64,000 bases of DNA from an uncultured Porphyromonadaceae bacterium (GTDB lineage: Bacteria > Bacteroidota > Bacteroidia > Bacteroidales > Muribaculaceae): positions 1 through 64,000 of the forward strand of contig UQLO01000001.1 of assembly GCA_900541865.1 (NCBI GenBank). The letters are read 5' to 3'. The notes under the pieces were generated by a model. That model was not told the origin of the DNA and searched no databases. It worked only from the letters and a program-made list of their open reading frames with translations. A program made the position numbers and the translations under genes. Positions 46,201 to 53,427 of the stretch are shown here, in pieces; position 1 is the first letter of the stretch; each line of letters starts with the position of its first letter.

Positions 46201-47118
46201 TCCGCCCACGAGTGCAACTTCATCGGCAACTACTACAAGCGCGGCGCCGCTTCCGACCGCAATGCATTGACTTTCGTCAATGCCTCCTATGCCCGCGAGG
46301 GCGCCACATCATGGGGTCCCTCGAAATGGTATGTGGCCGGCAACAAAGCCGAAGGCTTCGCCACCGCCACCGCCGACAACTGGCAGGCCATGACCGCCGA
46401 GCACTACACCACGGCCGACATCCGGGCCGACCAACGCATAGTGCCCGCAAATCCTTACTATAAGTACACCGTAGCCGGCACCTTGGGCAACTACCGTCCC
46501 GAGCTCTATATGCTCTCCTCCATTGAGAGTGCCGACGAGGCCTTCGCCAACGTGGTGGCAACAGCCGGCACCATAAACCGCGACGCCGTCGAAACCCGCG
46601 TGGCTGACGACGCTCGTCTGGGACGCGCCACCTATGGCGGCAAGACAAAGGGCAAGACATCCGGCATCCTCGACACCGAAGCCGACGCCGAGGGTTTCTT
46701 CGCCTACGAGGCCGCGACTCCTCCGGTCGACTCCGACGGCGACGGCATGCCCGACGCCTGGGAGACGGCTGTTGGCCTCAATCCCTCCGCCCCCGACAAC
46801 AACCGTCTCAATGCCGACGGCTACACCGCCATCGAGGTATACCTCAACTCGCTGATGGGCGAAAGCATGAGCACCGACTTCAGCTCCGGCATCCTCAACG
46901 CCACCACGGCAGGCTGGAACGTTACCTACAACGCCGCCTCCGCCTGCGTGGAAGCTGCCGACGAGGCCCGCTTCAGCGTGTTCACCACCGCCGGCGCTTG
47001 CATAGCCGCCGCTTCGGGCCGAAGCCTTTCGCTGAGCGCTCTCGAGCCGGGCATATACCTGGTGAAGGCTGTTCGCGCCGACGGCACCGGTGCACGAACC
47101 CTCAAGGTTGTGCGATAG
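43279..47118 (+). CDS. Secreted multidomain pectin methylesterase (CE8) - pectate lyase (PL1-like) with T9SS-type tail
   Basis: 1279 residues. Signal peptide about 1-21. Residues about 30-330 form a beta-rich domain I do not recognise. About 340-640 is a CE8 pectinesterase with GQAEALYTG, GWQDTYK and KTDFIYDGG (both catalytic Asp present) and LGRPWKE. About 650-720 is a fibronectin-III-like linker. About 735-1130 is a pectate lyase beta helix (GFGKFTSGGRGGKVVTVTSL, AGQSAPGQGIVV, DHCSFGWSVEENMN). About 1150-1195 holds DSDGDGMPDAWE, a calcium-binding type 3-like repeat. The last 80 residues end in LSALEPGIYLVKAVRADG...LKVVR, typical of T9SS type A sorting domains. It should de-esterify and then cleave homogalacturonan outside the cell. 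There is no SusC/SusD pair beside it. Confidence 0.92.
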   Translation: MKSLNLAAAALLAAFAAGAAGTDPAGVVEQWSDASSATKIIDINFSDTTWPATWAGETGRDCPSLSDGGYVNAILNVPAAGVAGATVDFPVFFHHCTFATKESYNGFAGATAAFARQYYIGEKPSGNSAATYNNWTVAGHTIYLEDNIERNAAGTPVYGEAGFVQMCRDAATDGVSNHGWMEIDHIPYVERIQWSWSSTSWGRGIKCDVKIGAGDWQPLLWMGSERQKQGWTVFSDQGYFIENVINAADVSLRWRVWDGEDLANPVQKDEAGNCPFTQAIDPMAQRQAPRVHKLRVFGNPISADDADFARANALSDVGELSDLSQFGFSTDREAPDANAPAVVLTVGADGSFSSIQEAVDAVAAGTRGIILIAPGVYQEHVVVPAGKFISLVGEDAASTILTSGVSRGGNSTNTYEDCAALVVKGERFYAENITIRNTSGDVGQAEALYTGADAHLFRNCVLSGWQDTYKANVGARGYFTGCTIEGKTDFIYDGGLEWFDNCEIRALANGGYITAPAESGMPMSRVMYPLLSQERFYPGLFFSQCRLTAAQGVTTFSLGRPWKENSGAAFLNCTLGNHIAPAGWTAWGGSENSASLYEYRSVRPDGTPADVSRRAAFSRQASDEEFEAYLNADFLFAAFSKVPFDFKAILASPTAPRNFSITSGRITWDDGEGNVAYIVYRNGAQADVVTEAAYTIAEGAEADAFAVKAVSKFGVCSPAVEVREGDALLAFPTAEGFGKFTSGGRGGKVVTVTSLADDGSEGTLRWAFAQHPGEPITIVFAVCGDIALSSELRVNRADWTLAGQSAPGQGIVVTRNKVNLGGSSNFIVRNIRFRIGQKNADGQIQAENALGAENCSDFIFDHCSFGWSVEENMNTADAHFLTVQNCIVHEGLYNAGHSKGARGYGCQWGGSPATYHHNLLAHNQSRSCRFNGARGEDYVVFIEYANNVNFNYGSRGGCYGGENTADIASYNGLNSAHECNFIGNYYKRGAASDRNALTFVNASYAREGATSWGPSKWYVAGNKAEGFATATADNWQAMTAEHYTTADIRADQRIVPANPYYKYTVAGTLGNYRPELYMLSSIESADEAFANVVATAGTINRDAVETRVADDARLGRATYGGKTKGKTSGILDTEADAEGFFAYEAATPPVDSDGDGMPDAWETAVGLNPSAPDNNRLNADGYTAIEVYLNSLMGESMSTDFSSGILNATTAGWNVTYNAASACVEAADEARFSVFTTAGACIAAASGRSLSLSALEPGIYLVKAVRADGTGARTLKVVR

Positions 47119-47127
47119 CGCATGCCG

Positions 47128-47165
47128 ATTATGGGGCGGCGCCACGGGCCGCCCCATAATTTTTT
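47128..47165 (+). terminator. Terminator of the pectin enzyme gene
   Basis: ATTATGGGGCGGC/GCCGCCCCATAAT, a perfect 13-bp stem with a 7-base loop and a following T run. Confidence 0.92.
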
Positions 47166-47244
47166 GAGGTCGCGCACAATAAACTGTTGCCTCCGGGCGT
47201 TTTATTGTTGTTCAAATCAACTTACTAACTTACCGGTTTTGCCT

Positions 47245-47406
47245 ATGGACAAAAACTCTACTCTAACCCTTTCCCTACGTCAGCCCACCTCCACCCCGCG
47301 CCCCGCTTCAAGTCGTCGCGGACCCTCCGCGCCCTGCCTGAGCCGCCTGCGCCAGTTTGCACACGCCTACTGCGCCACCTCCATAGGAGGCATCATAATG
47401 AACTGA
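47245..47406 (+). CDS. Small ORF (53 residues), possible leader peptide of the porin gene
   Basis: ATG at 47245; the frame runs upstream into the previous terminator, so that part is not coding. The peptide is basic and Ser/Thr/Pro/Arg-rich, with a C-terminal half reading RLRQFAHAYCATSIGGIIMN. The stop is followed 23 bases later by an intrinsic terminator (47430-47459), which lies 70 bases before the porin ATG. The arrangement small ORF - terminator - structural gene is that of an attenuator or of an independent short mRNA. From memory, Bacteroidales genomes carry many 40-55 residue ORFs with an RQFA..Y...G.I.N-like end; I cannot verify this here. Confidence 0.5.
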   Translation: MDKNSTLTLSLRQPTSTPRPASSRRGPSAPCLSRLRQFAHAYCATSIGGIIMN

Positions 47407-47429
47407 AAAAGCTGACCGAAGAATTTCTG

Positions 47430-47459
47430 ACCGCGCCGTAGTTCCGGCGCGGTTTTTTT
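47430..47459 (+). terminator. Intrinsic terminator between the small ORF and the porin
   Basis: ACCGCGCCG-TAGTTC-CGGCGCGGT, a perfect 9-bp stem, then seven T. Confidence 0.93.
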
Positions 47460-47529
47460 GAACCTTTCCGCCGGGGCGCGCGTTGTGATTGTAATTATCA
47501 CCACGATTCATCACAACGAAAAAAATTAA

Positions 47530-48795
47530 ATGAAAAGACTGATGCTCACCCTCGCGGCGGCAGCCGCCCTGGCAGGCTCCGCATCCGCTCAGACGGACTC
47601 CATACCCGAACGGGCCATAGTACTTTCCGGCGATGCCTCCCACCCCGGACATGTTGCCAACATCTCCGAACTTTATTCGCGCGAGAACCTGGCCTTCAAC
47701 GACCCGGCGGCCCCCCGCTTCCTCTTTCTGGACAAAAAAGGCGAAGTGGCGCTCGGCATCGGCGGCTACCTCAAGGCTGCCGCCATGTACGACGTCGACG
47801 GTGCCATCGACAACAACGGCTTCATCACCAACCTCATCCCGGTGCCCTTCGACCCGTCGCAACGCAACCGCTTCGGCGCCACCGCCGCCAACTCGAAGCT
47901 TTTCCTTAAGATGGTGGCCACCCACACCCCCGTTGGCCGGGTAATAGTCTACATCGAAACTGAATTTACCGGCGACGGCGGCAATTACGGCCTCAAACTC
48001 AAGCAAGCCTACGCCACTGTCGGCAACTTCACCCTCGGCAAGGCTCGAAGCACCTTCGCCGACGGTCCCGCCATGGCGCCCACCGTCGACGACCAGGGCC
48101 CCTCCGGCCAGGTCACGGCAAAAAATATGCTGATTCGCTACAGCTCGCCATCGTACGGCGGTTTCTCCTGGGCAGTGTCGGCCGAGTTGCCCTCAGCCTC
48201 CTACACCACCGGCGACCATGCCAAAAGCATCGCCCAGCGCTTTCCCGACATTCCAGCCTACGTGCAGTACAGCTGGGCCCCCGGTGCCCACGTGCGCCTG
48301 AGCGGCATGCTCCGCGAGCTCTCCTACCGCGATTTAGTCACTGCCAAAAATAAATTCAAAACCGGTTGGGGCATCCAGCTCAGCGCCGTAGGCAAAATCT
48401 ACGGCCCGCTCGGCTTCTTCGGCCACTACACCTACGGCAAGGGCATAGAATCCTACATCAACGACCTCAGCGACACCGGCACTGACCTGGTGCTCTCCGA
48501 CACCGAAGGTCGCCTCACCGCTCCGGCCGCCTGCGGTTGGACAGCCGGCCTGGAGTACGACTTCTCCAAAAAATTCATGATGACGGCCAGCTACAGCCGC
48601 GCCCAGCTCCACGACACCCGCGCCATGGGCGCCGACGAGTACCGCTACGCCCAGTACATCGTGGCAAACGCCTTCTACAATCCCTGGGCCGACCTCACAG
48701 TAGGCCTCGAGTACGTACACGGCACCCGCAAGAACGCCGACCGCGAGCATGGACGCGCAAATCGTATTCAGGCTATGATTCAGTACTCCTTCTGA
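47530..48795 (+). CDS. DcaP-like outer-membrane porin
   Basis: 421 residues. Signal peptide 1-20 (MKRLMLTLAAAAALAGSASA). The rest is a 16-strand-type porin of the DcaP family, with LFLDKKGEVALGIGGYLKAAAMYDVDG, FVEGKARSTFADG-like GKARSTFADGPAMAPTVDDQGPSG, and a C-terminal Phe (IQAMIQYSF). DcaP porins pass anionic solutes such as dicarboxylic acids. It is preceded by the small ORF and terminator and ends in a strong hairpin. A link to uptake of pectin fragments is possible from position only. Confidence 0.85.
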   Translation: MKRLMLTLAAAAALAGSASAQTDSIPERAIVLSGDASHPGHVANISELYSRENLAFNDPAAPRFLFLDKKGEVALGIGGYLKAAAMYDVDGAIDNNGFITNLIPVPFDPSQRNRFGATAANSKLFLKMVATHTPVGRVIVYIETEFTGDGGNYGLKLKQAYATVGNFTLGKARSTFADGPAMAPTVDDQGPSGQVTAKNMLIRYSSPSYGGFSWAVSAELPSASYTTGDHAKSIAQRFPDIPAYVQYSWAPGAHVRLSGMLRELSYRDLVTAKNKFKTGWGIQLSAVGKIYGPLGFFGHYTYGKGIESYINDLSDTGTDLVLSDTEGRLTAPAACGWTAGLEYDFSKKFMMTASYSRAQLHDTRAMGADEYRYAQYIVANAFYNPWADLTVGLEYVHGTRKNADREHGRANRIQAMIQYSF

Positions 48796-48815
48796 ACATC
48801 GATAAACGTTTTTTT

Positions 48816-48854
48816 ACGCCTGCTGAGCCAACCTTCCGGCTCCGCAGGCGTTTT
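48816..48854 (+). terminator. Terminator of the DcaP-like porin gene
   Basis: ACGCCTGC/GCAGGCGT outer stem and GAGCC/GGCTC inner stem, followed by TTTT. Confidence 0.88.
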
Positions 48855-48938
48855 ATATGCAGATACCAGAAGGGCTTCGACGCCCCGAAGGCTCATTCCG
48901 GATTCAAGACTCAACAAAACTTACACATAAATTATATT

Positions 48939-49859
48939 ATGGAAAGAAAAATATCGTTTGCCGACCTCCAGAAAGCAGTCGACGAAGCATACGAAAACTT
49001 CAAGAGTGAAAAAGCAGGAACCGTAGACCCGCGCCTCACCGAGGTCAAACCCGACACCTTCGGCATCAGCGTGATGCTTACCGACGGCCGAAGCGTCAAC
49101 AAGGCCGACGCCGACACCCTCTTCCCCCTCACCCAGGTGGCTAAAGTGCCCCTGAGCGTGGTTTTGCTGACCCAGAACTCTCCCTCCGAGCTGGTCAAGA
49201 AGAGCGGCAAATGCGCCTGCAAGGGTGCTCGCAAGGAGAAACCTCAGGTGCCTTTCAGCCCTCACGGCATCCGCGCCGTCAGCGCTGTTGTGCCTCAGGG
49301 CGACCCCGAAGGCAAGTACGGTGTGATTCTCAACTCGCTGCTGGCTCTGACAAGCGGCGAGCCCGTGCTCAACGATAAACTTTTCCAGACCCTTAAGGCA
49401 CAGGCTGTTTCGGACGACGTCGTCAACAAACTCGCCCAGGCCGACTACACCCTCTACGACGATGCTCAGCTCAGCGTCGACACCTACCTCAAACTGATGT
49501 CGCTGCAACTCAGCGCCAAACAGCTTGCCACCCTCGGCGCAACCATCGCCGCCGATGGCCGCAATCCTCTGACCGGCGAATATGCTTTCGACGGCTCCAT
49601 AGCCGCCAGCGTAGTTGCCCTGATGGCAGAGTCCGGCCACTGCAAGCGCTCCATCATGATGCGCACCGGCCTCCCCGGCAAGGGTGGCTTCAGCGGAGCT
49701 TATCTGGCCGTGCTGCCCGGATTCGGCGCCATCGCCGTCTACTCGCCCGAAGTCGACGAGTTCGGTAAGTCCGTCAAAGGTCTCCAGACCATCGAATACA
49801 TAGCGAACAAGCTCGGCCTCAATGTCTTTGCTTCGGCTCGCGTTGAAGTTGAAAAATAA
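48939..49859 (+). CDS. Glutaminase-family protein lacking the catalytic serine (probable pseudoenzyme)
   Basis: 306 residues from the ATG at 48939; the longer frame runs back through the porin terminator. The serine-dependent glutaminase fold is recognisable end to end (QKAVDEAYENF at the start; QLATLGATIAADGRNPLTG; GLPGKGGFSGAYLAVLPGFG; YSPEVDEFGKSVKG). The nucleophile motif, F-x-x-x-S-x-S-K in active enzymes, reads F62-P-L-T-Q66-V-A-K69, so Gln replaces Ser. The K-S-G box reads K248-G-G, and the Glu/Asn substrate segment before DTYLKLMS appears shortened. A Lys/Cys-rich loop (KCACKGARK, about 91-99) is extra. Glutamine hydrolysis looks unlikely; a binding or new role is possible. Confidence 0.8.
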   Translation: MERKISFADLQKAVDEAYENFKSEKAGTVDPRLTEVKPDTFGISVMLTDGRSVNKADADTLFPLTQVAKVPLSVVLLTQNSPSELVKKSGKCACKGARKEKPQVPFSPHGIRAVSAVVPQGDPEGKYGVILNSLLALTSGEPVLNDKLFQTLKAQAVSDDVVNKLAQADYTLYDDAQLSVDTYLKLMSLQLSAKQLATLGATIAADGRNPLTGEYAFDGSIAASVVALMAESGHCKRSIMMRTGLPGKGGFSGAYLAVLPGFGAIAVYSPEVDEFGKSVKGLQTIEYIANKLGLNVFASARVEVEK

Positions 49860-49875
49860 TAAATAATATAATCAG

Positions 49876-49932
49876 GGCGCGGCCTCAAGCTGCATTTCAT
49901 TCTTCTCTCTCTCAGCCGCGCCTCTGTTTTTT
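49876..49932 (+). terminator. Terminator of the glutaminase-like gene
   Basis: GGCGCGGC/GCCGCGCC stem with a 31-base loop and a T6 run. Confidence 0.7.
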
Positions 49933-50002
49933 CCTTGACGGCCTGTCAAGATGCAGGCCATGTGTAACCCCGACCTTTATGGTTGAATGTAATTATAGGC
50001 GG

Positions 50003-50046
50003 AGGGGGTGTGGCAAACCGGCGGTTTGACCACACCCCCTTTTTTT
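50003..50046 (+). terminator. Strong hairpin with T run between convergent genes
   Basis: AGGGGGTGTGG/CCACACCCCCT plus CAAACC/GGTTTG (one bulged A), then six T. It is the second hairpin after the glutaminase-like gene. Confidence 0.9.
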
Positions 50047-50049
50047 GTC

Positions 50050-50733
50050 TCACCTGAGGCGGAAGTTGTAGCCCAGAGTGATTTCGATGTTCATATTTCG
50101 GCTGGCCCCGAAGGTATCGGCCTTGCTGGAGGGGAAGATATTGCCCAGCCCGTAGTAGTAGCGCGCCTCGGCGACTATCGAATTGCGCGGATTGACGAAG
50201 AACTCGAATCCGAGCCCGGCAGCTATGCCATAGTCGAATTTATTGTGCACGTCGGCGCTGAGCTGCTCTGTCTGCCGGTTGCGCGGAAAGCCCTCGACGG
50301 CGCCGGGATTTGTATAGTCGAAGTCGGCGCTGATTTTGGAACCTATGCAGTACGACACCGACGGCCCAAGGTTGACGAAGGTCTTGAAACGCTTGGAGCC
50401 GAAGTAGATATGTGTCATTACCGGCAGCGTGAGGTATGTCAGCGAGCGCGAGTAGGAAAAAGGATGCTCCTCGAAGTTCTCCTTCCATCCTCTTGTGGTC
50501 CACCCGAACTCAGCCACCAGGCCGAAGAGCTTCTCCTCGGTGTAGCGGAAAGTGACGTAGCCGCAGCTGCCCGCGTTCATGCCCTGCTTCACCGAGGGCG
50601 AGAACGACATTGAGGCCAGCGAGGCTCCGGCGCGCGCGCCGACGCTGATGTGAGGCTTGTAGTGCGTCTCTGCCGCCGCCTCTATGCCGAAGGCTGCCAA
50701 CAGCGCAAGTAACAGTACGACGGGATATTTCAT
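50050..50733 (-). CDS. PorT-family outer-membrane beta-barrel protein
   Basis: 227 residues. The signal peptide (MKYPVVLLLALLAAFGIEAAA) is followed by an eight-strand barrel of the PorT/OMP_b-brl_2 kind (KPHISVGARAGASLASMSFSP, GLVAEFGWTTRGWKENFEEH, LTYLTLPVMTHIYFGSKRFKTFVNLGPS, AGLGFEFFVNP, ITLGYNFRLR). It overlaps the LysM gene by 4 bases (stop/start coupling), so the two are co-translated. Function unknown. Confidence 0.85.
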   Translation of the reverse strand: MKYPVVLLLALLAAFGIEAAAETHYKPHISVGARAGASLASMSFSPSVKQGMNAGSCGYVTFRYTEEKLFGLVAEFGWTTRGWKENFEEHPFSYSRSLTYLTLPVMTHIYFGSKRFKTFVNLGPSVSYCIGSKISADFDYTNPGAVEGFPRNRQTEQLSADVHNKFDYGIAAGLGFEFFVNPRNSIVAEARYYYGLGNIFPSSKADTFGASRNMNIEITLGYNFRLR

Positions 50734-52178
50734 TGCACGGTAGCGGAAAGACGCCCGTAGGGCAGGAAGCGGACTATATAGAGAGCCGTGTTGACGAAGC
50801 CGCCGCCTTCGACGCGCTCGAAGTGGAAGGTGCTCTGCGCTCCCCGGTAGTCGAAGGCGCGGTCAAGACGAAATTCTCCGTTGTTGGCCTGCATATTCTT
50901 GATTATGAAGCAGCCGGCGTCGTAGCCAAGCAAGCCCTGGGAGGGAACACTCTCAATCATGGGCTCACCGTACCATCTTACAAAATCCGCATCGATATTG
51001 CGCGAGGTGAAGCTGTCGTAGTCGTCGTAGTAGCGGCTGTAGACGGTCGCTTCCATGGCATGGAGCAGCTCCTCGGCATCGCTGCGGAATGCCATCCAGT
51101 CCGGGTATCCGAACAGGGCAACGCTGCCCGCAATGGCCGCTACAGTGTCGGGCACAAAAGCCGCGAGAGCCTCCGGCTCGGGATCGCCCAAACGGCTGTC
51201 GCGGAAATTGCGCACCACGTAGGCAAACTTGTTGAACTCGGGCAGAGTACCGCTCGAGGGCACTATCACAAAGTTTTCGGTAGCATTAGCCTCCAGGGGC
51301 GCCAAGTCGGCCGTAGAGAGGTTGCCCGTATAGTCTATTCGCAGGCAGCGGCGCGCCTGACTCTCGCACACCCCGGCGAGATACTGCGTGAAGGGGTCCT
51401 TCTCGTTGCGCCCCGAGGTGTTGCGGATAATCACCGGCGTATAGTCCGGATATGTGCGGAAGAGGCCCTCTACGGCCTTACGGTACATTATTTCGGCCGG
51501 TATGCTGGCCTGCATCATGTAAGGATTGGTCAGGTAGGTGGTGTCGCGCACGGCAAAGAGGTTAAGCACATACGTGCCGGCCACGCGACAGCGGTCGGCC
51601 ACGCGGTCCATAGCGGCAGCGTCCTCGGGCAGCACGGCCACGGCGGCTCGCTGCAGCGTAGTGTCGGCAAGCGAAGCGTCGCCGACGAAGTCGACGGCCA
51701 ATATCTCGGTTTGGCCCCGGCGGTCGCTGAGGGTATCGGCGGCGATGAGGAAGCCTTTGTAGAAATCCAGAGCATGACGATTCTGACGTGTCGGCGATGT
51801 GCTCTCCAGTCCGAATGGGAGGGCCACAAGCGCCACCGGGCCTTTGGCCGGAAGCTGCGCTTCCGGCTCCTGAGCAACGACAGCCTCGGAAGCCGCATCA
51901 TCAATCTGCTGAGGCTCAATATTTTCAAAGTCCTCAACCGGGAAATAGAGCGTCTCTCCGCGGCGAACGCCGTCGGCGACGCCGGGATTGTACTGCACGA
52001 TTTGCTCGCGCGTAAGCCCGAGCTTTTTGCTCAGACCGTGCACACTCTCGCCCTTGCGGGCCTTGTAGTAATAGTACTGCTTGCCGTTGACGCGCTTCAC
52101 AGGCAAATCGAGCGCCGACGCGGTCACTGCGCAAAGCATAGCCACCAAGGCCATTATGATTTTCAGAGTATTCTTCAT
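50730..52178 (-). CDS. LysM domain fused to a periplasmic-binding-protein-like domain
   Basis: 482 residues from the ATG at 52178, giving a signal peptide (MKNTLKIIMALVAMLCAVTASA). A LysM domain (about 34-80; KGESVHGLSKKLGLTREQIVQYNP...GETLYFPV) binds peptidoglycan. After an acidic linker, residues about 115-480 have the alternating pattern of a type I periplasmic-binding (leucine-binding) fold (VALVALPFGLES, FYKGFLIAADTL, YTPVIIRNTSGRNEKDPF, NFVIVPSSGTLPEFNKF, VALFGYPDW, LLGYDAGCFI). No ABC transporter genes are near. By analogy to LpoA it might be a cell-wall-linked regulator, but that is speculation. Confidence 0.8.
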   Translation of the reverse strand: MKNTLKIIMALVAMLCAVTASALDLPVKRVNGKQYYYYKARKGESVHGLSKKLGLTREQIVQYNPGVADGVRRGETLYFPVEDFENIEPQQIDDAASEAVVAQEPEAQLPAKGPVALVALPFGLESTSPTRQNRHALDFYKGFLIAADTLSDRRGQTEILAVDFVGDASLADTTLQRAAVAVLPEDAAAMDRVADRCRVAGTYVLNLFAVRDTTYLTNPYMMQASIPAEIMYRKAVEGLFRTYPDYTPVIIRNTSGRNEKDPFTQYLAGVCESQARRCLRIDYTGNLSTADLAPLEANATENFVIVPSSGTLPEFNKFAYVVRNFRDSRLGDPEPEALAAFVPDTVAAIAGSVALFGYPDWMAFRSDAEELLHAMEATVYSRYYDDYDSFTSRNIDADFVRWYGEPMIESVPSQGLLGYDAGCFIIKNMQANNGEFRLDRAFDYRGAQSTFHFERVEGGGFVNTALYIVRFLPYGRLSATVQ

Positions 52179-52241
52179 CCGTGTTTTTGAAAATACACGG
52201 CAAAAATACAAAAAAAACCTCACACCGCCGCAATCCCCCCG

Positions 52242-53312
52242 TTATTCCGTCCGCTCGGAGAGTCGTTCCAATGTGGATTCTATTTCATCAATAGACGGAA
52301 GCGAACTTTTTATTTCCGTGGGAATGAGATCCGACAGCTCATACTGAGATATTCCGAGAGGCAGACTGTAAGCTTCCAGTGAGTATTGAGCCTCGATATT
52401 GTCTTTATCCTTGCAGATAAGCAGTCCGATTGTGGGATTGTCCCGATCACTCTTGAGCAGATGATTCACCGCCGTTACATACAAGCCCAGTTGACCGAGA
52501 TAAGAGGCCTGGAAAGAGCCGGTTTTTAGCTCCACGCAGCAGTAGGCATGGATTTTGGTATTGTAAAAAAGAAGATCTATAAAGATTTCCTTCTCTCCGA
52601 CCTGCAGCCGATATTGCCGCCCCATATATGCGAAACCTGTCCCCAACTCGACAAGGAATTTGGTGACGTTGGCAACCAGAGCATCCTCCAACTCGCGCTC
52701 ATTGTAGGCCTCTGTAATAGCAAAAAAGTTGAACACGTATGGGTCCTTGGTGGTCTGTTGGGCGAGGTCGCTTTGCAATGCGGGAAGAGTTTTACTGAAA
52801 TTGGTGATAGCCTTTCCTTCACGTTCGTACAAATCCGTGTCGAGGAAGTTCAGCAACACGTCGCGGCCCCAGCCGTTGCGAATGACCTTACGCACGAAGA
52901 AGATAGCCTTACGAGGATCGTCTTTGCTTTTGTCGATGATTCTTCTTTGGTGGTCCCAAGGAATGGAACAAATCTCTTTCATCAAATCGTCCGCAGCCTG
53001 CGGACGATTTTCAATCGCCGGGGAATAAAGGCAGTAGAAATAATACATATACTTGAGATTGGTCTCTGAGAATCCCTTTTCGCCTGGCATCTCTGTCCTC
53101 AAGTCATGACTCAGGGTCTTATAAAAGCCGGAGCCATATGTGTTGGCATATTGTCGGGCAGCAATATCGCGGCCCAGACTCCAGTAATATTGCAGCAATG
53201 TGCGGTTGGCTTCGACCGAAGCTTTCAGACGCGCAGAAAGGTATCTTTGTTTGAGTTCCTCGACCCATATACGATAGTCGCTGTCTTGTGTGAGGTTTAA
53301 AATTGGCTTCAT
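52242..53312 (-). CDS. YhcG-family PDDEXK nuclease domain protein (DUF1016)
   Basis: 356 residues, full length for the family. The N-terminal helical DUF1016_N region (about 8-165; TLLQYYWSLGRDIAARQ, GFSETNLKYMYYFYCLY) is followed by the nuclease domain (about 200-345), with EIFIDLLFYN and CCVELKTGSFQASYLGQLGLYV, the D...ExK core. Relatives occur near restriction-modification and mobile elements and are implied in DNA processing. Base composition is lower in GC than the neighbours, consistent with horizontal gain. No methylase or transposase is adjacent. Confidence 0.9.
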   Translation of the reverse strand: MKPILNLTQDSDYRIWVEELKQRYLSARLKASVEANRTLLQYYWSLGRDIAARQYANTYGSGFYKTLSHDLRTEMPGEKGFSETNLKYMYYFYCLYSPAIENRPQAADDLMKEICSIPWDHQRRIIDKSKDDPRKAIFFVRKVIRNGWGRDVLLNFLDTDLYEREGKAITNFSKTLPALQSDLAQQTTKDPYVFNFFAITEAYNERELEDALVANVTKFLVELGTGFAYMGRQYRLQVGEKEIFIDLLFYNTKIHAYCCVELKTGSFQASYLGQLGLYVTAVNHLLKSDRDNPTIGLLICKDKDNIEAQYSLEAYSLPLGISQYELSDLIPTEIKSSLPSIDEIESTLERLSERTE

Positions 53313-53388
53313 GCTGCGAATTTACAAAAAAAAATTCAGGAAATACGCATCGGGGATTCGCAAAAGGGGTCGGGGAGGAGGCGGCTTG

Positions 53389-53419
53389 TTGGGGGGTTGC
53401 GAAAGATTTTGTAACTTTG
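53389..53419 (+). promoter_or_regulatory. Promoter of the Porin_10 gene
   Basis: TTG at 53389-53391, a 20-base spacer, TAACTTTG at 53412-53419. The ATG is only 8 bases further on. Confidence 0.75.
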
Positions 53420-53427
53420 TGGTCGCT

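Noticed and set aside
47122..47244. Upstream extension of the 53-residue small ORF
   Set aside because: Begins inside the terminator of the preceding gene.
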